A stretch of 64,000 nucleotides of DNA. It comes from Gluconacetobacter dulcium (GTDB lineage: Bacteria > Pseudomonadota > Alphaproteobacteria > Acetobacterales > Acetobacteraceae). Where the stretch lies: contig NZ_JABEQN010000002.1 in NCBI RefSeq assembly GCF_014174165.1, positions 216,411-280,410 of the forward strand, read 5' to 3'. Position 1 is the first letter of the stretch. Every line of letters begins with the position of its first letter. The notes under the pieces were generated by a model. The model had not been told where the DNA came from and made no database searches. It saw nothing but the letters and a program-made list of their open reading frames with translations. Positions 21,028 to 29,832 of this stretch are shown here, one piece after another. A program made the position numbers and the translations under genes.

Positions 21028-22302
21028 ATGTCCGTGAATATCCTGATGCCGGCTTTGTCGCCGACCATGACCGAAGGCAAGCTGGCCCGCTGGCTGAAGA
21101 AGGAAGGCGAGGCTATCGCCTCCGGCGACGTGATCGCCGAGATCGAGACCGACAAGGCGACGATGGAAGTCGAAGCCGTCGATGAAGGGACGCTGGGGCG
21201 TATCCTGGTCGAGGCCGGGACCGAAGGCGTGAAGGTGAATGCGCCGATCGCCATTCTGGTGGCGGACGGTGAGGCGGTGCCGGATGCGGCGCCGACCGCA
21301 GGGGCACCGGAAGCGGCTCCTGCCGCCCAGGCTGCGACGCCGGCCGTGGCATCGGCTCCGCCGGCAGCCGCACCGGCTCCGGCCCCGGCCCCGGTCGGTG
21401 AGGCCGCGCCCAAGGCGGGACGGGTCTTTGCTTCACCGCTTGCTCGACGTATCGCGGCCCAGAAGGGTGTCGATCTGGGTGCGGTGAAGGGCAGTGGCCC
21501 GAATGGCCGCATCGTGCGCCGCGATGTCGAGGCGGCCCTGGCCGCGCCGGTTGCGGCGCCGGTCGCTCCCAAGGCCGCGCCGCAGCCCACGCCGACGATC
21601 GACGTGCCGCATACGGCGGTGCCGAACTCGTCGGTGCGCAAGGTCATCGCCCGCCGGCTGACCGAGGCGAAATCGACCATTCCGCATTTCTACGTCGCCA
21701 TGGACGTGGAACTGGATGCGCTGCTGGCCCTGCGCGCGCAGCTCAATGCGTCCTCGCCGGCCGAAGGGCCGGGGGCGTTCAAGCTGTCGGTCAACGACCT
21801 GCTGATCAAGGCCGTCGCCGTTACGCTGCGGCGGGTGCCGAAGGTCAATGCGTCCTACACCGAGGATGCGACCATCCTGTATGACGATGTCGATGTCTCG
21901 GTCGCGGTGTCGGTGCCCGACGGGCTGATCACGCCGATCATCCGCAATGCCGACCGCAAGTCGCTGAGCCAGATCAGCAACGAGGCGAAGGAGTTGATCG
22001 CCCGCGCCCGCGCCGGCAAGCTGAAGCCGCAGGAATTCCAGGGCGGTTCGTTCTCGATCTCGAACATGGGCATGTATGGGGTCAAGGAATTCTCGGCCAT
22101 CATCAATCCGCCGCAAGCCGCCATCCTGGCCATCGCGGCGGGCGAGAAGCGGGCGGTGGTGAAGGGCGATGCGCTCGCGATCGCCACCGTCATGACGGTG
22201 ACGCTGTCGGTCGATCATCGCGTGGTCGATGGCGCGCTGGCGGCGGAATGGGTCGCTGCCTTCCGCTCGATGGTCGAATCGCCGCTCAGCCTCGTCGTCT
22301 GA
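21028..22302 (+). CDS. pdhC: Pyruvate dehydrogenase E2 (dihydrolipoyl acetyltransferase)
   Basis: The 424-residue product has a lipoyl domain (Lys43 in ETDKATME), an Ala/Pro linker, a peripheral subunit-binding domain (about 133-170, VFASPLARRIAAQKGVDL) and a C-terminal catalytic domain. The acetyltransferase motif is His397 and Asp401 in DHRVVDGA. It transfers the acetyl group from E1 to CoA and forms the core of the complex. A hairpin separates it from lpdA. Confidence 0.96.
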   Translation: MSVNILMPALSPTMTEGKLARWLKKEGEAIASGDVIAEIETDKATMEVEAVDEGTLGRILVEAGTEGVKVNAPIAILVADGEAVPDAAPTAGAPEAAPAAQAATPAVASAPPAAAPAPAPAPVGEAAPKAGRVFASPLARRIAAQKGVDLGAVKGSGPNGRIVRRDVEAALAAPVAAPVAPKAAPQPTPTIDVPHTAVPNSSVRKVIARRLTEAKSTIPHFYVAMDVELDALLALRAQLNASSPAEGPGAFKLSVNDLLIKAVAVTLRRVPKVNASYTEDATILYDDVDVSVAVSVPDGLITPIIRNADRKSLSQISNEAKELIARARAGKLKPQEFQGGSFSISNMGMYGVKEFSAIINPPQAAILAIAAGEKRAVVKGDALAIATVMTVTLSVDHRVVDGALAAEWVAAFRSMVESPLSLVV

Positions 22303-22308
22303 ACCGCC

Positions 22309-22338
22309 GTGGCCCGGTTCGTCCGGGCCACGGGCTTT
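22309..22338 (+). terminator. Hairpin between pdhC and lpdA
   Basis: GTGGCCCGG (22309-22317) pairs perfectly with CCGGGCCAC (22323-22331) around a TTCGT loop and is followed by GGGCTTTT. The U-run is only four long, so it probably attenuates rather than blocks transcription into lpdA. Confidence 0.55.
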
Positions 22339-22373
22339 TCTGCACCGGCATCCTGCTCCGGGAACGTACATCC

Positions 22374-23783
22374 ATGAACAAGACAGAATTCGATCTCGTC
22401 GTCGTCGGCGGCGGTCCCGGCGGGTATGTCGCCGCGATTCGCGCCGCCCAGCTTGGGCTCAAGGCCGCCGTGGTCGAGGCCAATCATCTGGGCGGTATCT
22501 GCCTCAACTGGGGCTGCATCCCGACCAAGGCCCTGCTGCGGGCCTCCGAGATCAATCACCTGCTGCACCATCTGGGCGAATTCGGCTTCGCGGCCGACAA
22601 TGTGCGGTTCGACCTGCAAAAGGTGGTCAAGCGCTCGCGCCAGGTGGCCGGCCAGCTTTCCTCCGGCGTCGGGCATCTGCTGAAGAAGAACAAGGTCACG
22701 GTCTTCGACGGGTTCGGGGCGCTGGCGGGCAAGGATGGCAGCCGCCGCCTGCTGTCCGTGACCAAGGACGGCAAGCCGGTGGCGATGCTGAGTGCGCAGA
22801 ACATCATCCTGGCGACCGGCGCGCGTGCCCGCGTGCTGCCGGGGCTGGAGCCTGACGGCAAGCTGATCTGGTCCTATCGCGAGGCGATGGTGCCGACCGA
22901 AATGCCCAAATCGCTGCTGGTGATCGGCTCGGGCGCGATCGGTATCGAGTTTGCCTCGTTCTATCGCAACATGGGGGCCGAGGTGACGGTCGTCGAAGTG
23001 CTGGACCGCATCCTGCCGGTCGAGGACGAGGAAATCAGCGCGCTGGCGCACAAGGCGTTCGTCAAGCAGGGCATGACCATCCTGACGGGCGCCAAGATCG
23101 GCCCGATCACCAAGGGTGCCGATAATGTGAGCCTGTCGGTCGAAGCCGGCGGCAAGACGCACGCCCTGACCGTGGACCGTGTGATTTCGGCCGTGGGCAT
23201 TGTGGGGAATGTCGAGAATCTCGGCCTGGAAGGCACCGCCGTCACCGTTGAGCGGACGCATGTGAAGGTCGATGCGACATGCTTTACCGGCGAGCCGGGC
23301 ATCTATGCCATCGGCGATCTGGCCGGGCCGCCATGGCTGGCGCACAAGGCGAGCCATGAGGGCGTGATGTGCGTGGAGGCGATCGCCGGGCGGCATGTCC
23401 ACCCGATCGACCCGCTGAACATCCCCGGCTGCACCTATTGCCGGCCGCAGATCGCCTCGGTCGGCCTGACCGAGGCCCGCGCCAAGGAGGCCGGGCACAA
23501 GGTGCGCGTCGGCCGCTTCCCGTTCATCGGCAATGGCAAGGCGATTGCGATGGGCGAGCCCGAGGGGCTGGTCAAGACGGTGTTCGACGCCGAAACCGGC
23601 GAGTTGCTGGGCGCGCACATGATCGGTGCCGAGGTGACGGAAATGATCCAGGGCTACGTCATCGCCCGCACGTCGGAGTTGACCGACGCGGAACTGAAGG
23701 AAACGGTCTTTCCGCATCCCACCATCTCGGAAGCGATGCATGAGGCGGTGCTGGCGGCCTATGACGGGGCGCTGCACATCTGA
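22374..23783 (+). CDS. lpdA: Dihydrolipoyl dehydrogenase (E3)
   Basis: The 469-residue flavoprotein reoxidises dihydrolipoyl groups using NAD. The FAD motif is GGGPGGYVAAIRAAQLG, the redox disulfide is Cys43/Cys48 (GICLNWGCIPTKALL), and the NAD motif is GSGAIGIEFASFYRNMG. The C-terminal dimer region carries HPTISEAMHEA. It starts 72 bp after pdhC, past a weak hairpin. A short 11-bp direct repeat (TGAATGGAGAC, twice) immediately follows and includes its stop. Confidence 0.97.
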   Translation: MNKTEFDLVVVGGGPGGYVAAIRAAQLGLKAAVVEANHLGGICLNWGCIPTKALLRASEINHLLHHLGEFGFAADNVRFDLQKVVKRSRQVAGQLSSGVGHLLKKNKVTVFDGFGALAGKDGSRRLLSVTKDGKPVAMLSAQNIILATGARARVLPGLEPDGKLIWSYREAMVPTEMPKSLLVIGSGAIGIEFASFYRNMGAEVTVVEVLDRILPVEDEEISALAHKAFVKQGMTILTGAKIGPITKGADNVSLSVEAGGKTHALTVDRVISAVGIVGNVENLGLEGTAVTVERTHVKVDATCFTGEPGIYAIGDLAGPPWLAHKASHEGVMCVEAIAGRHVHPIDPLNIPGCTYCRPQIASVGLTEARAKEAGHKVRVGRFPFIGNGKAIAMGEPEGLVKTVFDAETGELLGAHMIGAEVTEMIQGYVIARTSELTDAELKETVFPHPTISEAMHEAVLAAYDGALHI

Positions 23784-23921
23784 ATGGAGACTGAATGGAG
23801 ACGCCGGGAGGCTGCTCCTGAGCTTTTGATCGCCGGCGCGCGGGGAGGGGGGATGTTTGCTTGACGCGCCCCCCGCGACGTTCCACTTCTGGCTGTCTGT
23901 CTGCTTTATGGGTTCTGCCTT

Positions 23922-24911
23922 ATGTCCACGCGCGTGGTGATCGACCATAGAAAAGGCGGTGCGCTGCTCCGTCATCCCGAGAAGGCGCATCGGCCGGACA
24001 ACCCCATCGCCCGCAAGCCGGACTGGATCCGCGTCAAGGCGCCCAATCACCCGGTGTACCACGAGACCCGCGCCCTGATGCGCGAGCAGAAGCTGGTGAC
24101 GGTGTGCGAGGAAGCGGCGTGCCCGAATATCGGCGAATGCTGGTCGCAGCGCCACGCCACCATGATGATCATGGGCGAGATCTGCACCCGCGCCTGCGCC
24201 TTCTGCAACGTCACCACCGGGATGCCCAACCCGCTGGATGACGGCGAGCCCGAGCGTGTGGGCGAGGCCGTGGCCAAGCTGGGCCTGCGCCATGTCGTCA
24301 TCACCTCGGTCGATCGCGACGATCTGCCCGATGGGGGCGCCGCGCATTTCGCCCGTGTGATCGGGGCGGTGCGCGCGGCGTCGCCCACCACCACCATCGA
24401 GATCCTGACCCCGGATTTCCTGCGCAAGCCGGCGTCGCTGGAAGTGGTCGTGGCGGCGCGTCCGGATGTGTTCAACCATAATCTGGAAACCGTGCCGCGG
24501 CTGTACACCTCCATTCGCCCCGGTGCGCGCTATTATCAGTCACTGCGGCTGCTGGATGACGTGAAGCGCCATGATCCGTCGATCTTCACCAAATCGGGCC
24601 TGATGGTCGGGCTGGGCGAGGAACGGCCCGAGATCTTGCAGGTGATGGACGATCTGCGGGTGGCGGATGTCGATTTCATCACGCTGGGCCAATATCTTCA
24701 GCCGACGGTGAAGCATGCGCCGGTCAGGCATTTCGTCACGCCGGACGAATTCGCCGATTATGCCGCGATGGCGCGGGCCAAGGGGTTCCTGCAAGTGAGC
24801 GCCTCGCCGCTGACCCGCTCCTCCTACCATGCCGATTCCGACTTCGCCGAACTGCGCGCGGCGCGCGAGGCGAAGCTGGCGGCGGTGCGCGGCGGGGCGG
24901 AGAGCGTCTGA
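23922..24911 (+). CDS. lipA: Lipoyl synthase
   Basis: The 329-residue radical SAM enzyme inserts two sulfurs into octanoyl groups on lipoyl domains. The auxiliary cluster cysteines are 62, 67 and 73 ([12 protein letters not shown]). The radical SAM cysteines are 88, 92 and 95 (CTRACAFC). The C-terminal RSSY motif is present. Its place after the pdh genes fits, since PdhB and PdhC both need lipoate. Its stop overlaps the next start (TGATG). Confidence 0.97.
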   Translation: MSTRVVIDHRKGGALLRHPEKAHRPDNPIARKPDWIRVKAPNHPVYHETRALMREQKLVTVCEEAACPNIGECWSQRHATMMIMGEICTRACAFCNVTTGMPNPLDDGEPERVGEAVAKLGLRHVVITSVDRDDLPDGGAAHFARVIGAVRAASPTTTIEILTPDFLRKPASLEVVVAARPDVFNHNLETVPRLYTSIRPGARYYQSLRLLDDVKRHDPSIFTKSGLMVGLGEERPEILQVMDDLRVADVDFITLGQYLQPTVKHAPVRHFVTPDEFADYAAMARAKGFLQVSASPLTRSSYHADSDFAELRAAREAKLAAVRGGAESV

Positions 24912-25408
24912 TGCCGACGCATGCGGAACGTCGCCTGATTGCCTATGCGCCGGAGCAGTTGTTCGACCTCGTGGCCGATATCGGCAAATATCCGCAATTC
25001 CTGCCCTGGTGCGCCGCCGCCCGCGTGCGCACCCGCACCGAGACCGAACTGGTGGCCGACCTGACCATCGGCTTCGGCCCCTTCCGCGAGACGTTTACCA
25101 GCCGCGTGGACCTTGAACATCCGACGCGCATCCGCGTGCGTTATGAAAGAGGGCCGTTCCGTTACCTGAACAATGTCTGGACCTTTACGCCGGACCCACG
25201 GGGCTGCCTGGTCGATTTCTTCGTCGATTTCGAATTCCGCTCGCGCCTGTTGCAGGCCGCGATCGGGGTGGTGTTCAACGAGGCCGTGCGCCTGATGGTC
25301 TCGGCCTTCATCCGGCGGGCGCGCGATATCTACGGGCCGCCGCCCGCGACCGACAAGACATTGGCGCAGCCCACGACTGCGCAGCCGGCCGGAACCGGAG
25401 GCGCCTGA
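24911..25408 (+). CDS. Coq10/RatA-type START-domain protein
   Basis: The 165-residue product has a START/polyketide-cyclase-like fold: E/H-R-x-L-x-Y-x-PEQLFDLVADIGKYPQFLPWC near the N-terminus and FFVDFEFRSRLLQAAIGVVF near the C-terminus. Relatives are Coq10 (ubiquinone chaperone) and E. coli RatA, named as a ribosome toxin. The Coq10-like role is the more likely one in this respiratory organism. A low-complexity Thr/Ala/Gln tail follows residue 145. It is translationally coupled to lipA. Confidence 0.85.
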   Translation: MPTHAERRLIAYAPEQLFDLVADIGKYPQFLPWCAAARVRTRTETELVADLTIGFGPFRETFTSRVDLEHPTRIRVRYERGPFRYLNNVWTFTPDPRGCLVDFFVDFEFRSRLLQAAIGVVFNEAVRLMVSAFIRRARDIYGPPPATDKTLAQPTTAQPAGTGGA

Positions 25409-25509
25409 GGGACGTTGGCATTGGCGCAAGGTGGCATGATGGCCCAGGGCCGTCATGACGCCGCGTGCCCGCATGTGGGCGCGTCCCAGCCTTTGGAGGA
25501 ACGATCGTG

Positions 25510-25881
25510 ATGAAATTGTCTTTCGGTCCGATGATTGTCGCCGCTTCCCTGGTTGTCGGTACGCCGGTCCTCGCGGAGCCTCACCACCGCCATCATCACC
25601 ATAAGGATCATCAGGAATCGGCCACGGGCTCGTCCACGACCGATGATCTGAACGCCAAGAGCCTCGCCACCGCCCGTGCCGGCAACCCGCCGCCGCCCGA
25701 GGCGGCGATCCCGCCCGGTGCCGTTCCGCCCGGTGCCGTTCCGTCCGGTGCCGTTCCTCCGGGCACCGCGCCCATGATGTCGATGCCCACCGAGCCCACC
25801 GCAACCGTTCCCGCGGGAACCGGCACGATCTCGCCGCCCACCCCTGCGGCACCCACGATGCCGGAGCGTTCGCCGCAATAA
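25510..25881 (+). CDS. Small secreted His- and Pro-rich protein, unknown function
   Basis: The product of about 123 residues has a signal peptide (MKLSFGPMIVAASLVVGTPVLA), then the histidine cluster EPHHRHHHHKDHQE, then a Pro/Ala/Thr-rich remainder with PPGAV repeats. I do not recognise a family. The His cluster could bind metal, but that is only inferred. GGAGGA at 25495-25500 serves either GTG 25507 or ATG 25510. A strong hairpin follows. Confidence 0.6.
   Translation: MKLSFGPMIVAASLVVGTPVLAEPHHRHHHHKDHQESATGSSTTDDLNAKSLATARAGNPPPPEAAIPPGAVPPGAVPSGAVPPGTAPMMSMPTEPTATVPAGTGTISPPTPAAPTMPERSPQ
25711..25770 (+). repeat. 15-bp tandem repeat coding for PPGAV
   Basis: About three and a half copies of a 15-bp unit (CCGCCCGGTGCCGTT and variants) encode IPPGAVPPGAVPSGAVPPG. 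The units are nearly identical, so copy number could change in steps of five residues. Confidence 0.8.
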
Positions 25882-25911
25882 ATCCGGAGCAAGTCCGGCC
25901 ATCCGGACAGG

Positions 25912-25950
25912 CGTTCCGGCCCGGCCATGAAGGCCGGGCCGGAACGGCTT
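25912..25950. terminator. Perfect 15-bp hairpin between convergent genes
   Basis: CGTTCCGGCCCGGCC (25912-25926) pairs perfectly with its complement (25932-25946) across a 5-nt loop. It lies between the His/Pro-rich gene and the pncC stop. Only a short CTTT follows on the plus strand, but the stem is very stable and it likely serves both genes. Confidence 0.7.
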
Positions 25951-26457
25951 TCATGTGGCGTCCGTCAGTTCTGCCAGCAGGTCCAGCGCCTGTCGGGCGG
26001 CCTGTCGGCGGATGGTTTCCCGATCGCCGGTAAAGTGGCGGGAGACGGTGCTGCCTTCGCCGTCGCGGCGAATGGCCCCGAACCAGACCAGACCGACCGG
26101 TTTTTCCGCCGAACCGCCGCCGGGGCCGGCAATGCCGGTAATGGAGACCGCGAGATCGGCATCCGGTGCGTGAGCCAGCGCCCCCCGCGCCATGGAGGCC
26201 GCGACTTCGGCGCTGACCGCCCCATGGCGGGCCAGCAGTGCCGGCGGGACGCCAAGCAGCGCGGTTTTCATCGCGTTCGAATAGGTGACGAATCCGCCTT
26301 CGACCGTCTCGGATGATCCGGCGTGATGGGTCAGTGCGGCGGCGACCAGTCCGCCGGTGCAGCTTTCAGCGGTGACGGCCCGCACGCCGGCGCGGCGCAT
26401 CCGGTCCAGCACATCCGCCGCCTGGGCCAAGACTGTTTCGTTCAACATGGACATCAT
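25951..26457 (-). CDS. pncC: Nicotinamide-nucleotide amidohydrolase (CinA C-terminal family)
   Basis: The 168-residue single-domain CinA-C protein has the family motifs VTAESCTGGLVAAALT, GGFVTYSNAMK and SITGIAGPGGGSAEKPVG. It deamidates nicotinamide mononucleotide to nicotinate mononucleotide in NAD recycling. The ATG at 26457 is chosen because GAGGTG lies 5 nt upstream; upstream and downstream ATGs in frame are possible. It is the last gene of the slt-pgpA-pncC run. Confidence 0.9.
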   Translation of the reverse strand: MMSMLNETVLAQAADVLDRMRRAGVRAVTAESCTGGLVAAALTHHAGSSETVEGGFVTYSNAMKTALLGVPPALLARHGAVSAEVAASMARGALAHAPDADLAVSITGIAGPGGGSAEKPVGLVWFGAIRRDGEGSTVSRHFTGDRETIRRQAARQALDLLAELTDAT

Positions 26458-26476
26458 GAGGCACCTCACGAGGTTT

Positions 26477-26956
26477 TCAGGCCATGACGATCAGCATCCG
26501 CGCGGTTGCAAGAAGCAGGGCCGCGATGATGCCGGCCACGATATCGTCGCCCATGATGCCGATCGCGTCATGCCGCCGGTCGAACCAGCCGACGGGACCG
26601 GGCTTGGTGATGTCGAACAGCCTGAACAGCGCGAAAGCGAGCACCAGCCAGAGGATATCGAGCCGGTCGAGCCATAGCGGGTCCACCGGCATGGGACCGA
26701 ACGTCAGCGGAAACATCGCGATCCACATACCCGCGACTTCGTCGATCACGATCCACTGATGATCCTCGCCGTCGCTGACCCGCGCCGTCGCCACATAGCC
26801 GATCGCACAGCAGAGCAGGATCGCCACGCCCATGACGACAGGGTGGGGCAGGAACAGCAAGCCGAAGACGAGCGCCGCCAGGGAACCGACCGTCCCCGGT
26901 GCGAAGGGCGAAAAGCCGCAGCCGCCGAAACTGGCGACAAGGCGGGCAGGGGTCAT
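26477..26956 (-). CDS. pgpA: Phosphatidylglycerophosphatase A
   Basis: The 159-residue inner-membrane protein dephosphorylates phosphatidylglycerophosphate to phosphatidylglycerol. Motifs are GTVGSLAAL near the N-terminus, VIDEVAGMW in the middle and FDITKPGPVGWFDRR followed by GIMGDDIVAG. Four hydrophobic segments are visible. The ATG overlaps the slt stop (ATGA). With cls in the same window, two phosphatidylglycerol/cardiolipin steps are present. Confidence 0.94.
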   Translation of the reverse strand: MTPARLVASFGGCGFSPFAPGTVGSLAALVFGLLFLPHPVVMGVAILLCCAIGYVATARVSDGEDHQWIVIDEVAGMWIAMFPLTFGPMPVDPLWLDRLDILWLVLAFALFRLFDITKPGPVGWFDRRHDAIGIMGDDIVAGIIAALLLATARMLIVMA

Positions 26957-28974
26957 GGCGGTGCCTCCGATCCGGGTCCGGAGGCCAGGGCCTGATAGAC
27001 AGCCAGATTTTCCTCCACGCGCTGGATATAGCTGCGGGTTTCGGCAAACGGAATGCTCTCGATCCAGTCGAGCATGGCCGTGGGCGTAGGGTCGGCATGC
27101 GCAGGGTCGCCAACCGAGGCCAGCCACTGGTCCGTGCGGTGCGGCCCGGCATTGTAGGCCGCCAGGACATAGGGAACCGCGCCGTCGAACCTGCGCATCA
27201 GCCGCGAGAGATAGGCGGTGCCGATTCGCATGTTCAGAGTCGGGTCGGTGAGGCTGGCGCCCGTCAGCGTGCCGGTCGCGAGGCCAGCCCACCGCGACAC
27301 GTCGCGCGCGGCACCCGGCAGAAGCTGCATCAGCCCATAGGCACCGGCCCGGCTGACGATGGCGGGATCGAAACTGCTTTCCTGCCGGATCACCGCCATG
27401 ACGAAGCCGGCGGGCAATCCCTCTTCGAGCGTGGCCCGGAACGGCGTCGGCCAGCCGAGCGGCAGCAGCGCGATTCCGTCGCGGCCCGCGCGGCGGGTAA
27501 TCGCCACCGCCACGTCGGGCATGCCCAGCCGCACCGCGAGCATCGCGGCGAGGGCATGGCCGGCGGCATTATCCTGCCGCGAATCCTGCAACAGCAGGAA
27601 ATCGCGCGCATGGGGCAGGTCGCCCTGGGCCGCCAGAAGCCGGGCCGCCTGCACCAGATCGCTGGCCTCGAACCGGTGCATGTCGTCGGTGGTCCATGCC
27701 GGCATGGGCACGCGGCCCAGCCGGTCGCGAACCAGCGCGCCGGAGCGTTCGGGAAACAGCAGGGGGCTGGCGGCATCTCCGTCCAGCCGCGACAGCGCCA
27801 TCTGGCCGTAGAAGGTGCCGGGCATGGCGGCGGCCTGCTGCCACGCCGTGCGCGCGCCCGTGGTGTCGCCGGATTCCTCCAGCGCGCGGCCGGTCCAGTA
27901 CAGGCCGCGACTGCGGGTGATCAGCGCGCGGGAGGTGCAGAGCGATCGGAACCGTTCCGTGGCGCGTTTCGGATCGTGCAGACGGCGCAGCAGAATCCAC
28001 CCGGCCAGGAAATCGGCATCGTTCCGGGCAGCCTGGCTCATGTCGCTGGTCGCGATCGCCAGAGACAGCGCCTCCTGATCGCGGCCGGCCAGCAGCATTT
28101 CATGCGCCAGCGAGTCCCGTTCGCTCCAGAAGGCGGGCAGGGGCATGCGCCGTTCGGCCGCGAGGCCGGATTGCGGCCAGAGGGCAGCGGCCTCATCGAC
28201 CTGTCCCGTCCGTCGCAGCCAGCGCAGCCGGTCCAGGATCAGGATGGGGTCATCGGCCTGCGAGGGCGGTACAGCCGCCAGCGCGGACACTCCGGCGGCC
28301 ATGCCGGAATCGGGCCGGGCCGTTCGCAAGGCAAGCCGGGCCAGTGCCAATGCCCGCCGTGCCGGGGGCAACCGGGTGGCCTGCCTGCGGGCGGCATCGG
28401 TATGGCCGTCCAGTTCCTGGCGGTTGAACCGTTGCCACTGGTCGTCTTCCGTCAGCGCGGAGCCGAAGACCGCCAGAAACGGGCCTTCATCCGCCGCCCG
28501 GTCGATTCCCGCCACCCAGGCCTGTCGGGCTTGGGCCATCAGGCCGGGCGATGGCGCGGGCAGGCGGGCGCAGGCCAGCAGAGCGGGGGCGGCGGTGAGC
28601 GGCAGTGTGGCGCAGGCCCGTGCCAGGGCGTCGTCATCGACGGGGGCCTGTGCCATCAGGCTCTGGACGCGGGCCAGCATCGCCGCGCGACGGGGCCATG
28701 CCGGCTGCTGGTCGAGGAAGGCCAGATAGTCGCCGATGCTCCCGCCTTCGGGAGAGAGGAGACGCAGGTAGGTTTCGACCCGAGCCGCCACGTCGCCCGA
28801 CGCCGGAGGCAAGGAGGGTGCGGCGGGGATGTCGCTGGCGATGTCACGGGCGGTCGCGGGGGAGGACAGGCACGCGAGGACCGTCCACGCCGCGATGCCC
28901 GCCACGCGCGCAAGGCCCCTCCCGGAGCGCGATGGGACGCGACGCGGGGTGGGGGGCATGGCGAATGGCGGCAT
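26953..28974 (-). CDS. slt: Soluble lytic murein transglycosylase
   Basis: The product of about 673 residues starts with a basic N-terminus and signal-like segment (GIAAWTVLACLSSPATA). A long helical superhelix follows, and the C-terminal SLT domain has the catalytic glutamate in VIRQESSFDP, then SRAGAYGLMQLLPGAA and a NMRIGTAYLSRL motif. It cleaves peptidoglycan to anhydromuropeptides in the periplasm. The ATG at 28974 is preferred (GAGG 7-10 nt upstream) over the in-frame ATG at 28986. It is coupled to pgpA. Confidence 0.9.
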   Translation of the reverse strand: MPPFAMPPTPRRVPSRSGRGLARVAGIAAWTVLACLSSPATARDIASDIPAAPSLPPASGDVAARVETYLRLLSPEGGSIGDYLAFLDQQPAWPRRAAMLARVQSLMAQAPVDDDALARACATLPLTAAPALLACARLPAPSPGLMAQARQAWVAGIDRAADEGPFLAVFGSALTEDDQWQRFNRQELDGHTDAARRQATRLPPARRALALARLALRTARPDSGMAAGVSALAAVPPSQADDPILILDRLRWLRRTGQVDEAAALWPQSGLAAERRMPLPAFWSERDSLAHEMLLAGRDQEALSLAIATSDMSQAARNDADFLAGWILLRRLHDPKRATERFRSLCTSRALITRSRGLYWTGRALEESGDTTGARTAWQQAAAMPGTFYGQMALSRLDGDAASPLLFPERSGALVRDRLGRVPMPAWTTDDMHRFEASDLVQAARLLAAQGDLPHARDFLLLQDSRQDNAAGHALAAMLAVRLGMPDVAVAITRRAGRDGIALLPLGWPTPFRATLEEGLPAGFVMAVIRQESSFDPAIVSRAGAYGLMQLLPGAARDVSRWAGLATGTLTGASLTDPTLNMRIGTAYLSRLMRRFDGAVPYVLAAYNAGPHRTDQWLASVGDPAHADPTPTAMLDWIESIPFAETRSYIQRVEENLAVYQALASGPGSEAPP

Positions 28975-29007
28975 GACGGGCCTCATGTCAGCAGGCGTGG
29001 CGCGCGA

Positions 29008-29661
29008 TCATGACACGACATGCCAGATTTCGCCGCCGCCCTTGATGATCAGTTCGATCGCCACGCCCAGCACGATCAGCAGCCCGATCCAGGCGATCCA
29101 GCGGAACCGTTCCAGCAGCCGGGCGATCAGCGAGGCCGCCAGGGCCATCATCAGCACCGAGATCGCGAGGCCGGAGATCAGCACCCACAGATGCTCGCCG
29201 GCCGCGCCGGCGACGGCCAGTACGTTGTCGAGGCTCATCGACAGGTCGGCGACGATGATCCGGATGATGGCGGAACGCAGCGCGCCGGGGGGCGCTTCGT
29301 CGGAGGCCGCCGGGGCTTCCTGCTGGCGCAGTTCGCGGAACATGCGCCAGCAGACCCACAGCAGCAGAATGCCGCCGGCCAGGGTCAGGCCGATGATGGC
29401 CAGCAACTGGACGGCGACGATCGCCAGGCAGACGCGAATGATCGCGGCTGCGGCGACACCGGCCAGGATGGCGCGCCCCCGCAGCGGGTGCGGCAGGCCG
29501 CGCACGGCCAGGCCGATCACCACGGCGTTGTCGCCGGCCAGGGTCAGGTCGATCAGGATGACCTGCAACAGCGAGGCCAGCGCGGAAAGGGTGAAGATGG
29601 TCTCGCTCCCGACAGAGAATAATCCATCGGCATGTGGCCGATGCCGCGTGATGTTGACCAT
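29008..29661 (-). CDS. TerC/YjbE-family integral membrane protein
   Basis: The 217-residue protein has about seven membrane helices and two internal repeats, each with an acidic motif (LIDLTLAGDNAVVIGLA and IVADLSMSLDNVLAVAG), typical of TerC-family transporters. Members export manganese or metallate calcium-dependent exoenzymes; which applies here cannot be told. The start at 29661 has a poorly spaced Shine-Dalgarno (CGGGA one base before ATG). The leader can fold so as to pair these bases. Confidence 0.85.
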   Translation of the reverse strand: MVNITRHRPHADGLFSVGSETIFTLSALASLLQVILIDLTLAGDNAVVIGLAVRGLPHPLRGRAILAGVAAAAIIRVCLAIVAVQLLAIIGLTLAGGILLLWVCWRMFRELRQQEAPAASDEAPPGALRSAIIRIIVADLSMSLDNVLAVAGAAGEHLWVLISGLAISVLMMALAASLIARLLERFRWIAWIGLLIVLGVAIELIIKGGGEIWHVVS

Positions 29662-29720
29662 TCCCGTTACAACCCGGCAAGGGCTCTGCCGCTTTCGAAG
29701 GAAGACGTGGCGCGGGAAAT

Positions 29721-29776
29721 CGGCTAAAGGGGCAGCCCCGTCCCCGGAACAGATGTCGATTGATCCGGGATAGCCG
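29721..29776. promoter_or_regulatory. Predicted compact RNA junction between terC and purB
   Basis: CGGCTA (29721-29726) pairs with TAGCCG (29771-29776) and encloses two hairpins: GGGG/CCCC (29729-29732, 29736-29739) and CCCGGA/TCCGGG (29743-29748, 29764-29769). On the terC side, TTCCCG (29661-29666) can pair with CGGGAA (29713-29718), covering the terC start region. On the purB side a 9-bp palindromic hairpin lies at 29788-29806. It matches no riboswitch I recognise; this is an eye-made fold. Confidence 0.35.
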
Positions 29777-29832
29777 CATGACGTGACGATGCCGCCCGGC
29801 GGCATCTGGTCGAAGAGAGAAAGCCGAGCACG

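Noticed and set aside
29661..29832. Manganese (yybP-ykoY) riboswitch for terC
   Set aside because: The usual conserved blocks of that riboswitch could not be found on either strand; only generic pairing is visible, so it is reported as an unassigned fold.
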